Assembly: GCA_010909725.1 (NCBI GenBank)
Contig: JAACMV010000004.1
Coordinates: forward strand, 372,001 to 436,000
Length of the DNA: 64,000 bases
Source: Picochlorum sp. 'celeri'
Lineage: Eukaryota > Chlorophyta > Trebouxiophyceae
Direction: 5' to 3'
The notes under the pieces are model-generated. The model was not told the origin of the DNA and did no database searches. It saw only the letters and a list, made by a program, of their open reading frames with translations. Shown piece after piece: positions 1 through 9,137 of this stretch. A program made the position numbers and the translations under genes. Within the stretch, counting starts at the first letter, position 1. Each line of letters starts with the position of its first letter.

Positions 1-188
1 TAAAGGATCCTCCAATTGATTAAAATTTATAGAGATAAGAAACATCTGTGTAAGGAGGAAACCCCCGTGGGGATTGACGTGTGGCAGTCGAGTGCCTTGA
101 CGGTTGGAGAACGACCACCCTTGGTCACTCAAGCATATTTGCCAATTTGATTGCTTATCTAGATGTATATGCTATATATTAAAATATA

Positions 189-1839
189 ATGCCACCAAAG
201 CTGACTTTACAAGTAGATACGGCCTCAATTAGGGCTGATCCTGCGGTCAAGGGAGGAGAGCAGGTGCGTTCGGTTGCGTCGTCGTGTTCCTGTTTTCTGT
301 CTCATAGCCTTCTATATCATGTAGAATGAAGTTCCATCGATTGAAATAGGTTCCAATGGGACTCTGAAACTGATCAAATCGTATCAGGCCTTTGAGTTCA
401 ATAATACTGGTATGAAGAGAAATGCAATAACGTCTCCTCTGGCGACTGGAGCGGCCACAATGCATCAGTCATACCAGATATCTGAAAAGGATGTAATTTT
501 TATGGAGACCTTGGGACAAGGTGCCAGTGGTGTTGTTCATAAAGCATTTTGGCCAGCTAAAGCAGAGTTTGTTGCAGTCAAAAAGATTAGTATTCTGGAA
601 AGAGAGAAGAGGCATCAGTTGATGAATGATATTAAAGCGCTGTGCAATATACCCGATGTGAAAGGTTTGATTCGCTTTTGTGGAGCATATCATTGCGCCG
701 ATAAGGGCCAGGTTGCCGTTGCATTGGAGTATATGGATGCTGGTTCATTGGCAGATTTGTGTCAAGCAAAGGGCTGCGTGGATCAGAATGTTCTCGCGGG
801 TATTACGGAGCGGGTGCTGCAAGGACTTTCATATTTACATAGCAACCATACGGTGCATCGGGATATTAAACCTGCAAACATTCTGCTGTCAACACAAGGA
901 GAGGCCAAAGTATCAGATTTTGGAATCTCTGCATTTGTCGATAATACTTTAGCCCAATGCCATACATTCTTGGGTACAGTTACATATATGTCTCCAGAAA
1001 GGATTGATGGCCAACCGTATTCATTTCCTGCTGATATTTGGGCCCTTGGTCTGACATTGCTCGAGTGCTGCACTGGGTCATACCCATATGATGCCAGTCA
1101 AGGCACCATGCAGCTGATGATCCAACTGATGGAAGATGATTGTCCCTTACCAGATGTCGGATACAATGTCTCTCCGGCCTTGAGAGACTTTATCCAACGG
1201 TGTATGCATAAGAGTCCCATGAAACGAGCAACTGCAGTGGAACTATTACGGCATCCATTCCTCAAGCAAGCTGAAGGCGCTGATTTGAAGGCATACATGG
1301 GGTGCATGTTTGTAGAAAATAGCCAGATTCATGATGCTGCTCTGATAATAACAACCAAATTCTACAATAATTTGAGCTACAACTGGTCAGACAGTGATGT
1401 CACTGCATCCTTCTTTGATGCTGATGTCAGGTTTAGTAGCAGGGCAGCAGATGGCTCATCGCAGCCAGTCATGTTTAAAGGACAATATACAGTCGCAGCG
1501 CATTTCCATGACCTTGTCAGGCAGATTGGACCAAAGGCGTCCTTCCGTGCATCCATGAAGAAGATGAGGTACAAGGAAAAGCAAGGGTCATACCTTGTCA
1601 ACATTGTCCAGAGAGTAAGCATTTTTAATTCCCACACCAGTCCAGTCAATGAGCAATCTGCTATAGGTACCTATGAAGAAAATCTAATCATGGAGATCAC
1701 GTCGATCAGCAGACTGAGTCCAGGGAAGAGCTTCCGATTCGTCTCCCAGGACATTTCGTGGTCAAAACCATTTGCTCAATCCATGAGGGGAGGAGGACAA
1801 GTCACCTCACCATCCCCTGGGAAATGTAGACAGCAATAA
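189..1839 (+). CDS. MAP kinase kinase, MKK3 type, with C-terminal NTF2-like domain
   Basis: Dual-specificity kinase expected to phosphorylate a MAP kinase. I read exons 189-263 and 325-1839 (529 aa). The 61 bp intron starts GTGCGT, ends TAG and joins in frame. Visible are the glycine loop LGQGASGVV (about residue 90), VAVKK lysine, HRDIKPAN, DFG, and an activation loop with T-x5-T (TLAQCHT), the spacing known for plant MAPKKs. After the kinase domain (about 80-355), residues about 360-500 look like an NTF2 fold (NNLSYNWSDSD, then FHDLVRQIG), which among MAPKKs is the plant MKK3 signature. The next gene starts 57 bp downstream on the same strand. Start chosen because exon 1 is open and in phase; ATG 412 is the fallback. 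Confidence 0.88.
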
Positions 1840-1896
1840 AATAAATTCTATAGAAATAGATTGTAAATCCGAGTGCGTTCCCCTGCTCCAACAACC

Positions 1897-3208
1897 ATGA
1901 GCGGAGGTGAGCCTCCTAAGGAGATTAAAGACGCCCTGAGCGCTCTTTTCCTCGACGATTCACGACCAAAGGATAAATATCAGTTTTGGGAGACGCAACC
2001 CGTGTCTCAATTTCACGAGGACGATGGAGAGGTGCGTGAAGCATATTCAATTCCAGTCACCTGTCTGTGTGTGATCTGTACCTGACATTGACTGGAATGC
2101 CTTTCAGATTGTCGAAGGACCTATAGATGATCCAAAAACAGTCTCTGATGTACGCCAAGACCCGTATTCTCTGCCCAGCTCGTTCGAGTGGTGTGACTGC
2201 GATGTCCAAGACGAGGGCGTTCTGAAAGAAATCTACGAACTTCTCAGCGCACATTACGTCGAAGATGATGACAACATGTTCCGATTTGCCTACTCAAGGG
2301 ACTTTCTGCGGTGGTCTCTGCTGGCACCTGGCTATCGTCAGAGTTGGATGGCAGGAGTCAGGGTGTCTGGTTCTGGCAAGTTGGTGGCGTTCATCTCAGC
2401 CATTCCAGTGGAAATGAGAGTGCATGAAAAGCATGTACAGATGGTTGAAATTAACTTTTTATGTGTGCACAAAAAGTTGCGTCAGAAGAGGCTCGCGCCA
2501 GTGTTGATCAAGGAGATTACCAGACGAGTCAACCTGTGCAATATTTGGCAGGCAGTGTACACAGCAGGAATACTTTTACCAAAGCCATTAGCGCAGTGCC
2601 AGTATTGGCATCGCCCTCTCAATCCGAAAAAGTTGATATCGGTCGGATTCAGTAGTCTTGGTCCCAGGATGACGATGGCACGGACAATCAAGCTGTACAA
2701 AGTGCCCCAGGATCCAACAATCCCAGGTGTTCGACCAATGGAGGATAAAGACGTGTCTGCGGTGTGGAGATTATTATCAGAGTATCTGAAGAAATTCAAA
2801 TTAGCTCCAGTGTTGTCAGAGGAGGAGATTCGACATTGGCTGGTCATGCAAAAGGATGTCATATATAGTTATGTTGTAGAGAGTGATGCAGGCGAGGTGA
2901 CTGACTTTTTATCATTTTATACCCTGCCCTCTACAATTATAGGAAACGATCAATATAAAGAGCTCAAGGCAGCGTACATGTTTTACACAGTTCCGAATAC
3001 CGTGGACATTACAGAGCTTATGCAAAATGCATTGATCCTGGCCAATTCAACAGGTCATGATGTGTATAATGCACTTGATATCCTTGATAATGCTGATGTG
3101 TTAAAGGACCTGAAGTTTGGTATTGGAGATGGAAAATTGCGATATTACTTGTTCAATTGGAGGTGCCACGAGATTGACGCCAAGGAAGTGGGACTCGTGA
3201 TGCTCTGA
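1897..3208 (+). CDS. NMT1: Glycylpeptide N-tetradecanoyltransferase (N-myristoyltransferase)
   Basis: Transfers myristate from myristoyl-CoA to N-terminal glycines of cytosolic proteins. Exons 1897-2031 and 2108-3208 give 411 aa, the usual NMT length; the 76 bp intron is GTGCGT...CAG, phase 0. Recognisable blocks are YQFWETQPV near the N terminus, LPSSFEWCDCDV, AYSRDFLRWSLLAPGY, VEINFLCVHKKLRQKRLAPV, YTAGILLPKP, YWHRPLNPKKLI, and the C terminus GDGKLRYYLFNW...VGLVML. NMTs end in a conserved hydrophobic residue with a catalytic terminal carboxylate, which fits the final Leu. The extreme N terminus is acidic and variable. The short distance from the MAPKK gene suggests a shared transcript or a promoter inside the upstream 3' end. 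Confidence 0.93.
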
Positions 3209-3352
3209 GGTGCCCATGTTGACCAAGATGACAATGGCATCATCACATCACCACTAGAAATGATATCATGCCAATCGACCATGACGTGTAAATAAAAAGA
3301 TGTGTTTGATTCTTATTCAGCAGTGATCTAGCCGCTAGCTAGCATATCATCT

Positions 3353-3420
3353 CTCGCATGCGAGGATGCGCATCCTCTTGGGATGGCCATTCTAGGCCGC
3401 GACACTGTGCCACGTGGCAC
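3353..3420. promoter_or_regulatory. Cluster of perfect palindromes incl. a G-box upstream of the decarboxylase gene
   Basis: Three perfect palindromes lie within 68 bp: CTCGCATGCGAG (3353-3364), GAGGATGCGCATCCTC (3362-3377, sharing three bases with the first) and GTGCCACGTGGCAC (3407-3420), which has a CACGTG G-box core known as a bHLH/bZIP site. A further GCTAGCTAGC lies at 3334-3343. They sit 92-178 bp upstream of the ATG at 3512, in the 303 bp gap (3209-3511) after the N-myristoyltransferase gene. Function is inferred only from position and symmetry. Confidence 0.45.
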
Positions 3421-3511
3421 TTGCAGGATTGTTCTAGAAATCAAATCAAATCACAGATGCTGTGGCTAAAATTATGCATTGTGATATTTTTGGAATAATA
3501 AAAGCAACAAT

Positions 3512-5014
3512 ATGGTAACGAGATCAGAAGAAACAACAGAGTCCAAGGCTCGTGGGCAGAATGGGTTCTCCAACGACGACGAACAGGTCCTTCAGCGTGT
3601 CTCGGAACAGTTTCATCAGACGAATGGAGGCATTCACCCGATAAATACATTGCATTCAAAAGACACAATTGTCAAGCATGGAATTGTGGAGGAAAAGGTG
3701 GTTCCTACCCCAGTCATCGATCGTGACGTGGGATGTTTTACTGAGACTGAGATTGATGACAAGATCAAGAGCATTTTTGAAGACTATCAGCAGTATCTGG
3801 AGACTGCACAAGTGCATCAATTAGGGTATCCAATCAATCATACAGCCAATAAATATATCGATTTGTCTCCCCTAGTTCCTTTTCAGAAGTACTACCTGAA
3901 TAATGTGGGAAGTCCAGAGGACTCGGTTCCTTTTGCATCGCATTCTCATGCCTTTGAGTTGGGGGTTTTGCACTGGTTTGCTGATCTCTGGAATCTTGAC
4001 AAAGATGATTTGTGGGGTTATATAACAACAGGAGGTACCGAAAGTAATTTGCAAGCTTTGTATACGGCACGAGAGAACTTTCCTCAAGGGGTATTGTATC
4101 TGAGCAAGGAGGCTCATTTTTCCTTGTTCAAGGCAAGTCACCTTCTTCGGATGGATACGGTGATTATAGATACTTCTGAGAGAGGAGAGCTCAAGTACGA
4201 AGATTTGCAGAGGGAGCTGATGAGGAATAAAGGCAGGCCTGCAATTCTAGCACTTACGTTTGGTACAACAATGAAAGGGGCCATTGATGACCCGACAAAA
4301 GCTTTAGCATGCCTGAAAGCCGCTGGGTATGCATCAAACTTTTACATTCATGTGGATGCTGCTCTGTCAGGTATTTTTGTGCCTTTGCTCGGTGAGGACT
4401 CTGGTGCTCCTCGGCTTTCATTTGCAGAACAAGCCATCTCATCCGTCTCGGTATCAGGACACAAGTTCCTGGGCAGCCCTATACCGTGTGGTGTCATCTT
4501 AATCCGAAAAAAATTTATTGAGAATATAGGTAGGAACGTCGAGTATATTTTTTCAAAGGATATAACGTTGACATGTTCCCGGAGTGGGCATTCTTCGCTG
4601 ATGCTTTGGTTCATGATTTCAAAGTTGGGGAGAAAACACATTCGAGATGATGGTCTGCGATGCATTCGATATGCACAGGAGCTGCAAAAAAAGCTTTCAA
4701 GTAGTGGAATATATTCATATGTTAATCCTTGGAGCATCACTGTTGTGTTTGAGAAACCAAATGATATGTCATTCCTAAGAGAGTGGCAATTGGCTGCTCA
4801 ACAAGATATCTGCCACGTCGTTGTCATGCCTCATTTGCAGAAAGAGACGCTTGATATTTTTGCAGATGAACTCATTGCGTGCATTAAAAAATCTGATTCT
4901 GGCATGAAAGCCAGACTAAAGGCTGATGAGGTGTCAAAGTTTGAGGAAGCACAACAGCAACTTCATGACATGAGTTTTTCAAATCAGCACTGCATTCCAA
5001 GGCATATCAGCTAA
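3512..5014 (+). CDS. PLP-dependent decarboxylase, serine/histidine decarboxylase-like
   Basis: Group II pyridoxal-phosphate decarboxylase of 500 aa, single exon. Closest to the plant serine decarboxylases that make ethanolamine for phospholipids and choline. Visible blocks: LGYPINHTANKY, a glycine/threonine cofactor block YITTGGTESNLQALY, LSKEAHFSLFKASHLLRMD, the region ending in the cofactor-stacking HVDAALSG, and SVSVSGHKFLGSPIPCGV with the PLP-binding lysine. The first ~100 residues are family-variable, without a clear transit peptide, so a cytosolic enzyme is likely. Serine as substrate is inferred from the SDC-like blocks; histidine or another amino acid cannot be excluded. Its last 8 bp overlap the convergent exonuclease gene. 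Confidence 0.85.
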   Translation: MVTRSEETTESKARGQNGFSNDDEQVLQRVSEQFHQTNGGIHPINTLHSKDTIVKHGIVEEKVVPTPVIDRDVGCFTETEIDDKIKSIFEDYQQYLETAQVHQLGYPINHTANKYIDLSPLVPFQKYYLNNVGSPEDSVPFASHSHAFELGVLHWFADLWNLDKDDLWGYITTGGTESNLQALYTARENFPQGVLYLSKEAHFSLFKASHLLRMDTVIIDTSERGELKYEDLQRELMRNKGRPAILALTFGTTMKGAIDDPTKALACLKAAGYASNFYIHVDAALSGIFVPLLGEDSGAPRLSFAEQAISSVSVSGHKFLGSPIPCGVILIRKKFIENIGRNVEYIFSKDITLTCSRSGHSSLMLWFMISKLGRKHIRDDGLRCIRYAQELQKKLSSSGIYSYVNPWSITVVFEKPNDMSFLREWQLAAQQDICHVVVMPHLQKETLDIFADELIACIKKSDSGMKARLKADEVSKFEEAQQQLHDMSFSNQHCIPRHIS

Positions 5015-6548
5015 TATAGATTGGAATGATCAAGACTTTTTGATTTGATTTTTTCAACAATCCAATGTATCTGGCTATGGAGCGATCTGGAATGGATTTT
5101 TGCATTTTGAATGGATCCCTGATAGAGACAATATCCCTTGCTTTGAATGCTTCCGAGATGATATTTGAGAATAGCATAGCATCAAATTGATATTTTATAT
5201 CCCTTGTAGGCACGAAAAAGAGATACAGTACCTCATTATTGCAAGCATGCAGAGCAGCATCGACACTGAGGCCATTTGAAAGTTGGGCTGGCCATGTAAT
5301 GTCATGCAAGTCCTCCACATTGGATTGCAATGCGCTGAGTACATCACGCGCATCTTTTTCAACGAGATTCCAATGCATAGAAATCATGGGATGAGCACGT
5401 CTTTCTCGATACGGCCTATTCTGCTGACCAGCCTTCATCCATCTCACATGATTGAAATCCACCGCATCACTGATGCTCTGCAATGGGCCCCCAAATACAC
5501 GCATATTTCTTTTCAATTTCTCTGCAAGCCTGGTATTTTTTCCACTAAAAATCTCTTGAACTCTACTGTCCCAGCTCTTCAACCGACCAGATGCACCTGC
5601 TGCCAACATATCCTCAATACTACCAAACGCCCGAACCAATTTTGCTGCCGTCGTATCACTCATACCCAATCCACCAATGCCCGACTCTGATTTTCCAACA
5701 AGAGTTAAGAAGGTCCTATACTGCCTTGGATGAAAATACTCCTTCCATTCAAATGAATCCAACGTGACACATTCCAACCCTTGCGGGCTTGTCAACGTTG
5801 GGAAAGGAAGAATGTTCAACAAAGACACATGTTCATCTATACATTCCTGCAAATCCGCATCCCCACTGGCGACATACACATGGTATGAAGAATTGTTCCA
5901 ATCCAATTCTTCAGTGCACGCATGAACGATATGGCGGATGGCATCATCTGCTTCATGTCCTTGAGGGGAAATGACCATGTCTGCCGACTCATCTCCTCGT
6001 CTCTTGAAATACTCCCTATATTCCCACAAATGGCTCCCACGTCGCGTATCACGAGGAGGATGATTATTATCCACGTGTTCTGTACTCTGCCTTTTCCGCC
6101 GTCTCACTTTGTAGCCCTGCTCCTCCTTGTACCTCATCTCATTGTCATGTCCTGCCATGCCAGGTCTGCTATTTGCTGGATGATCAAAAACACACAGAAT
6201 CGCATTCGCGCCCACATATGAGGCAAGAAACTCTACCCATAAGATAAAAACATCCCTCGGTTTATACCGGGTAATCGTTTCACCCGTACCATGGGCAAGC
6301 TTGCCGTCCTGCAGGACATTCACCTTTGCCCCATACACCTTGCTCAAGATATTCGTCCCATCAACAACTAAATACGTGCTTCCAACAGAACGCGCGTCTC
6401 CACTGGATACTGACACACATGTTTTCGTTGTGATAACCCGACAGTATGCTCTATGGGAGGAGTACAACAAATCTGCCCTTTGTTGTACTCGACTCTCACC
6501 CAGCTTGTGAGTGGATACCCACCCGTGTCGTCCCACCACCATGAGCAT
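5007..6548 (-). CDS. 5'-3' exonuclease (FEN/Pol I 5'-nuclease family), probably organellar
   Basis: Structure-specific 5' nuclease of the PIN-like FEN superfamily, 513 aa, single exon. Motifs in order: YLVVDGTNILSKVYG (first metal aspartate), VFDHPANSRP, GHEADDAI (the GxEADD block), YVASGDADLQECI (SGDxD), and the helix-hairpin-helix GIGGLGMSDTTAAKLVRAFG. These match the bacterial/organellar 5'-3' exonuclease type, not eukaryotic FEN1 or XPG. The first ~55 residues are basic and Ser-rich before the domain and could be a mitochondrial or plastid presequence. ATG 6548 is the first in frame; ATG 6542 would drop two residues. The C-terminal ~150 aa are not recognised. It is convergent with and overlaps the decarboxylase gene by 8 bp. 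Confidence 0.82.
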   Translation of the reverse strand: MLMVVGRHGWVSTHKLGESRVQQRADLLYSSHRAYCRVITTKTCVSVSSGDARSVGSTYLVVDGTNILSKVYGAKVNVLQDGKLAHGTGETITRYKPRDVFILWVEFLASYVGANAILCVFDHPANSRPGMAGHDNEMRYKEEQGYKVRRRKRQSTEHVDNNHPPRDTRRGSHLWEYREYFKRRGDESADMVISPQGHEADDAIRHIVHACTEELDWNNSSYHVYVASGDADLQECIDEHVSLLNILPFPTLTSPQGLECVTLDSFEWKEYFHPRQYRTFLTLVGKSESGIGGLGMSDTTAAKLVRAFGSIEDMLAAGASGRLKSWDSRVQEIFSGKNTRLAEKLKRNMRVFGGPLQSISDAVDFNHVRWMKAGQQNRPYRERRAHPMISMHWNLVEKDARDVLSALQSNVEDLHDITWPAQLSNGLSVDAALHACNNEVLYLFFVPTRDIKYQFDAMLFSNIISEAFKARDIVSIRDPFKMQKSIPDRSIARYIGLLKKSNQKVLIIPIYIS

Positions 6549-6685
6549 CCATCTATCACGATTCCACCGTATATCACTATTAAAGTATACAATGATCTTT
6601 AATCAACCATTCAAGTCACCAGAATTGCTCCAATTCCTTGGGACGGTGCAGATTGTTTTCAAAACACCCTTCCCTTCATTTGGGG

Positions 6686-6701
6686 CCACCGGTACCGGTG
6701 G
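6686..6701. promoter_or_regulatory. 16-bp perfect palindrome in a divergent promoter
   Basis: CCACCGGTACCGGTGG is a perfect 16-bp palindrome in the 280 bp gap between the exonuclease start (6548, minus) and the Nudix-like start (6829, plus). Its place midway between two divergent starts makes a shared regulatory site plausible. No known factor is assigned. Confidence 0.35.
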
Positions 6702-6828
6702 GATGGATTTCAAGCAGACCCTTTGAAATGGACAAGCGTTGTATCCAATGAACCACGCACCAAGACCATTACAATTTTTCTAAGAATGCGAATTCCATAC
6801 TTGAATATGAAAGCGTGATACCGCTGAT

Positions 6829-7608
6829 ATGAGTAGTTTTTTCTCACTGCCACACAGGCTTGCACGCTGTACTATTCTCTCGAGATCATCGTGCCAGTTT
6901 TTTCAATTTAGAAAACCATCAACTCAGACTGATCTGTTTAAAAGGCAAGCACCCTTGGTAAAGAGAGCGCTCGGATTTAAACCCGAGTTTCCTCTCCAAC
7001 AAGCACTGAGGCGTTATTGTCGTATGTGCGCAGCGACAGAAGACTTTGGGGATGAGGACAGTTTATCCCAATGGTTGAGTGAGAGGGGAATAGATACGTT
7101 ACAGTATGGTTCTGCAGAGGGATCAAAGACCATTGGAAACTTGCTCCAGGAAGTCAGGCAAGGTGAGAGCTGCCTTGTGACGACAGAGGAAGGCACACCC
7201 TTGCGGCGTGTAGCCATCGTGAGTGTCAATATTACAAATGATAATGGAGAATCTCTGGTCGAAGCGAAGCAAATATTGCCGGGAGGGCGAGTGCGGGAGA
7301 GGAATCTATTGTTGAGTGAGAAGATGTTGCCTGATGAGGACCCGTTTGATGCTGCCATTCGTGGGATTCGAGAGGAATTGGGATCAATTCTTCCAGAAAA
7401 TCCCGAGATTACGATACTGAAAAATACGTATAGTACTAGTATGGAACAGCATGCGAGTACTTCGTATCCAGGACTGTGTACAGAGTATATTTGTCACAAG
7501 GTTGACGCACATGTAGATGATCTGCCGCAACATGAAAATTTCATAACGGAAGAATTGCGTCCAGATGGTGTCTTGTTATCGTCATGGGAATGGAGAGTGT
7601 ATTTTTAA
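6829..7608 (+). CDS. Nudix-fold protein with degenerate Nudix box, organelle-targeted
   Basis: 259 aa, single exon. The first ~65 residues are rich in Arg, Ser and Phe with almost no acidic residues, typical of an organelle presequence. Residues about 120-240 look like a Nudix fold: RRVAIVSVNITNDNG, then a PGGRVRE turn and DEDPFDAAIRGIREELGSI. The canonical box GX5EX7REUXEEXGU is only partly kept: the metal-binding EE and the following glycine are present, but the REU position reads RGI and the upstream glycine/glutamate spacing is off. It may bind rather than hydrolyse nucleotides, or use an altered substrate. Plant genomes hold similar plastid Nudix-like proteins. Substrate unknown. Confidence 0.6.
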   Translation: MSSFFSLPHRLARCTILSRSSCQFFQFRKPSTQTDLFKRQAPLVKRALGFKPEFPLQQALRRYCRMCAATEDFGDEDSLSQWLSERGIDTLQYGSAEGSKTIGNLLQEVRQGESCLVTTEEGTPLRRVAIVSVNITNDNGESLVEAKQILPGGRVRERNLLLSEKMLPDEDPFDAAIRGIREELGSILPENPEITILKNTYSTSMEQHASTSYPGLCTEYICHKVDAHVDDLPQHENFITEELRPDGVLLSSWEWRVYF

Positions 7609-8154
7609 AATTGTAGTGTATTTTCTGGATCGTTGGGCATGCATGTCAGACATATGTCTAGGGGCTTTAAAAAAGAACTTGCCTGGTATGGTATGCATGC
7701 TTCCACCTGGTCCCCAAATTGAACCTCCTTTGTATGAATGAATCACAAACAACATGATGAATGGATATGTAATGCGTTCAAATCAAATGGAATGGTAATT
7801 TTTGGTCATACCATGACAGCCGTAGGGCTTTACACTCCCTCAATGGCTTCTCCTTGTATGCAAGAAGGAGTAGCAAGAGAATGAGCTGCTGCTGTTCTTG
7901 GCACTGGGTCTCATGAAATCTGTACGTTGCTTTCAATTTCAGAATCTATACTATTGAAGACGTCTGTTTTAACCCCGTACAGGACCATGTGCATGCCCAC
8001 ATCAGCCTCCTGTGAAACGGTCCTCTGGAAGGCCTTCCGTCCTAGGACCAATCTCGCGATTGGTCTGAGATGATCTCGAGCGCGTTCGTGGAACTTTGAT
8101 TCTCACCCCAAGAGCAGCAGTACACTTTCTTTGATTCGTTTTTTGTCCATAGAT
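7609..8154. other. Intergenic region with palindromes upstream of the acidic protein gene
   Basis: I see no gene in these 546 bp. There are perfect palindromes AGACATATGTCT (7648-7659) and GGAAGGCCTTCC (8027-8038), and an inverted repeat GACCAATC-TCGC-GATTGGTC (8046-8065) that presents a CCAAT box on each strand about 90 bp before the ATG at 8155. The last two are plausible promoter elements; the first lies just after the Nudix-like stop. Confidence 0.4.
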
Positions 8155-8796
8155 ATGAAACGTGACCTTGCTAATGCAGAATCTGGTAGTGGCAAAACCT
8201 CACGAGGTACGAAGAGACGGCAGATACCGCCCGAGGTGACGTCAGCACCTACGACGGTGGAGGATGGTACTTCAGGGTGCAGGCTTGAAGAGGGATTCGC
8301 AGAGAGGGAGACTGCCATGAGGGACCACCGTAACCTAGACACGGATTTTGAGTTGGATAGAATGAGTTTGGCTGATTTTTTTCGTGAAGCCGAGGGTGAA
8401 CAAGAAGAGGACAGCCATGCCATGGGTCTCCATCCAGGAGGACCTCCTCCTCCTCCTCCTCAACGGGAAGTTGTGCTTTGGAGTGTGGATTCATCCGGCG
8501 ACAATTATCCAGTCAAAACCATGCAGATTCTCGCATCTATACGGGCAAATTATGCTGATATTGATGATATCGTTTCCCCGTTCGAGGATCCTGAGATATT
8601 GGCCCTCCTTCCAGACACTTCGGGAAGTACCGTCTGTGATGATTCCAGTATGGATGAAGGGGACATCCTTTCCACAGACGAGCATCGTCAAATATGCCCA
8701 GTGCCTGTTCGACTCTCACATGAGGATGAGTATGACAGTCTTGACGTGATGAAGATACTGAGGAACCAGGATGCAAACAACCAGGAATTTGAATAA
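8155..8796 (+). CDS. Acidic hypothetical protein with proline run
   Basis: 213 aa, single exon, no recognised domain. It is strongly acidic overall with a basic N terminus (KRDLANAESG, then GTKRRQIPP, a possible nuclear signal). A run of seven prolines around residue 100 follows GLHPGG and precedes a more ordered stretch VVLWSVDSSGDNYPVKTMQILASIRANYADIDDI. That stretch and the closing EYDSLDVMKIL share a [YD]-x-V-[KM]-x-[MI]-x-[IL]-L pattern and may be two related short motifs. ATG 8155 is the first in frame. A nuclear or regulatory role is a guess from composition only. Confidence 0.55.
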   Translation: MKRDLANAESGSGKTSRGTKRRQIPPEVTSAPTTVEDGTSGCRLEEGFAERETAMRDHRNLDTDFELDRMSLADFFREAEGEQEEDSHAMGLHPGGPPPPPPQREVVLWSVDSSGDNYPVKTMQILASIRANYADIDDIVSPFEDPEILALLPDTSGSTVCDDSSMDEGDILSTDEHRQICPVPVRLSHEDEYDSLDVMKILRNQDANNQEFE

Positions 8797-9137
8797 TGAT
8801 GATGATAATAATGATGCTCTTGGCCATGTCAGATGCATCTGAATTCTTGTGATCCCTACCCCTCTTTCTGTTGATCGGAGATTTCTGTCTGACAGTTTTT
8901 GTCGGTTCTGCGATGCATGCCAGCTGTGCATTCTTTTGAGTGAATGTATGTTGTGTTTTGTAGCATACAAAATTGTGTGCTGTTCTTTACAAGGAGTGAA
9001 AAAAAAGGTTTGAAACAAATATGTGATGATGTTGATATCCACAATAATCTGTATATATCATATATATTCAAGACTGATAAAGTAAAAATGTTCATTCATC
9101 TGAAGTATGCTCAATTCTTTACTTTCTCTGAGAGTTA
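8797..9137. other. Intergenic, convergent 3' ends
   Basis: 341 bp between two convergent genes. It holds a (GAT)n/(AAT)n tract at 8795-8815 and AT-rich sequence. I see no gene. It presumably contains both 3' UTRs and poly(A) sites. Confidence 0.4.
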
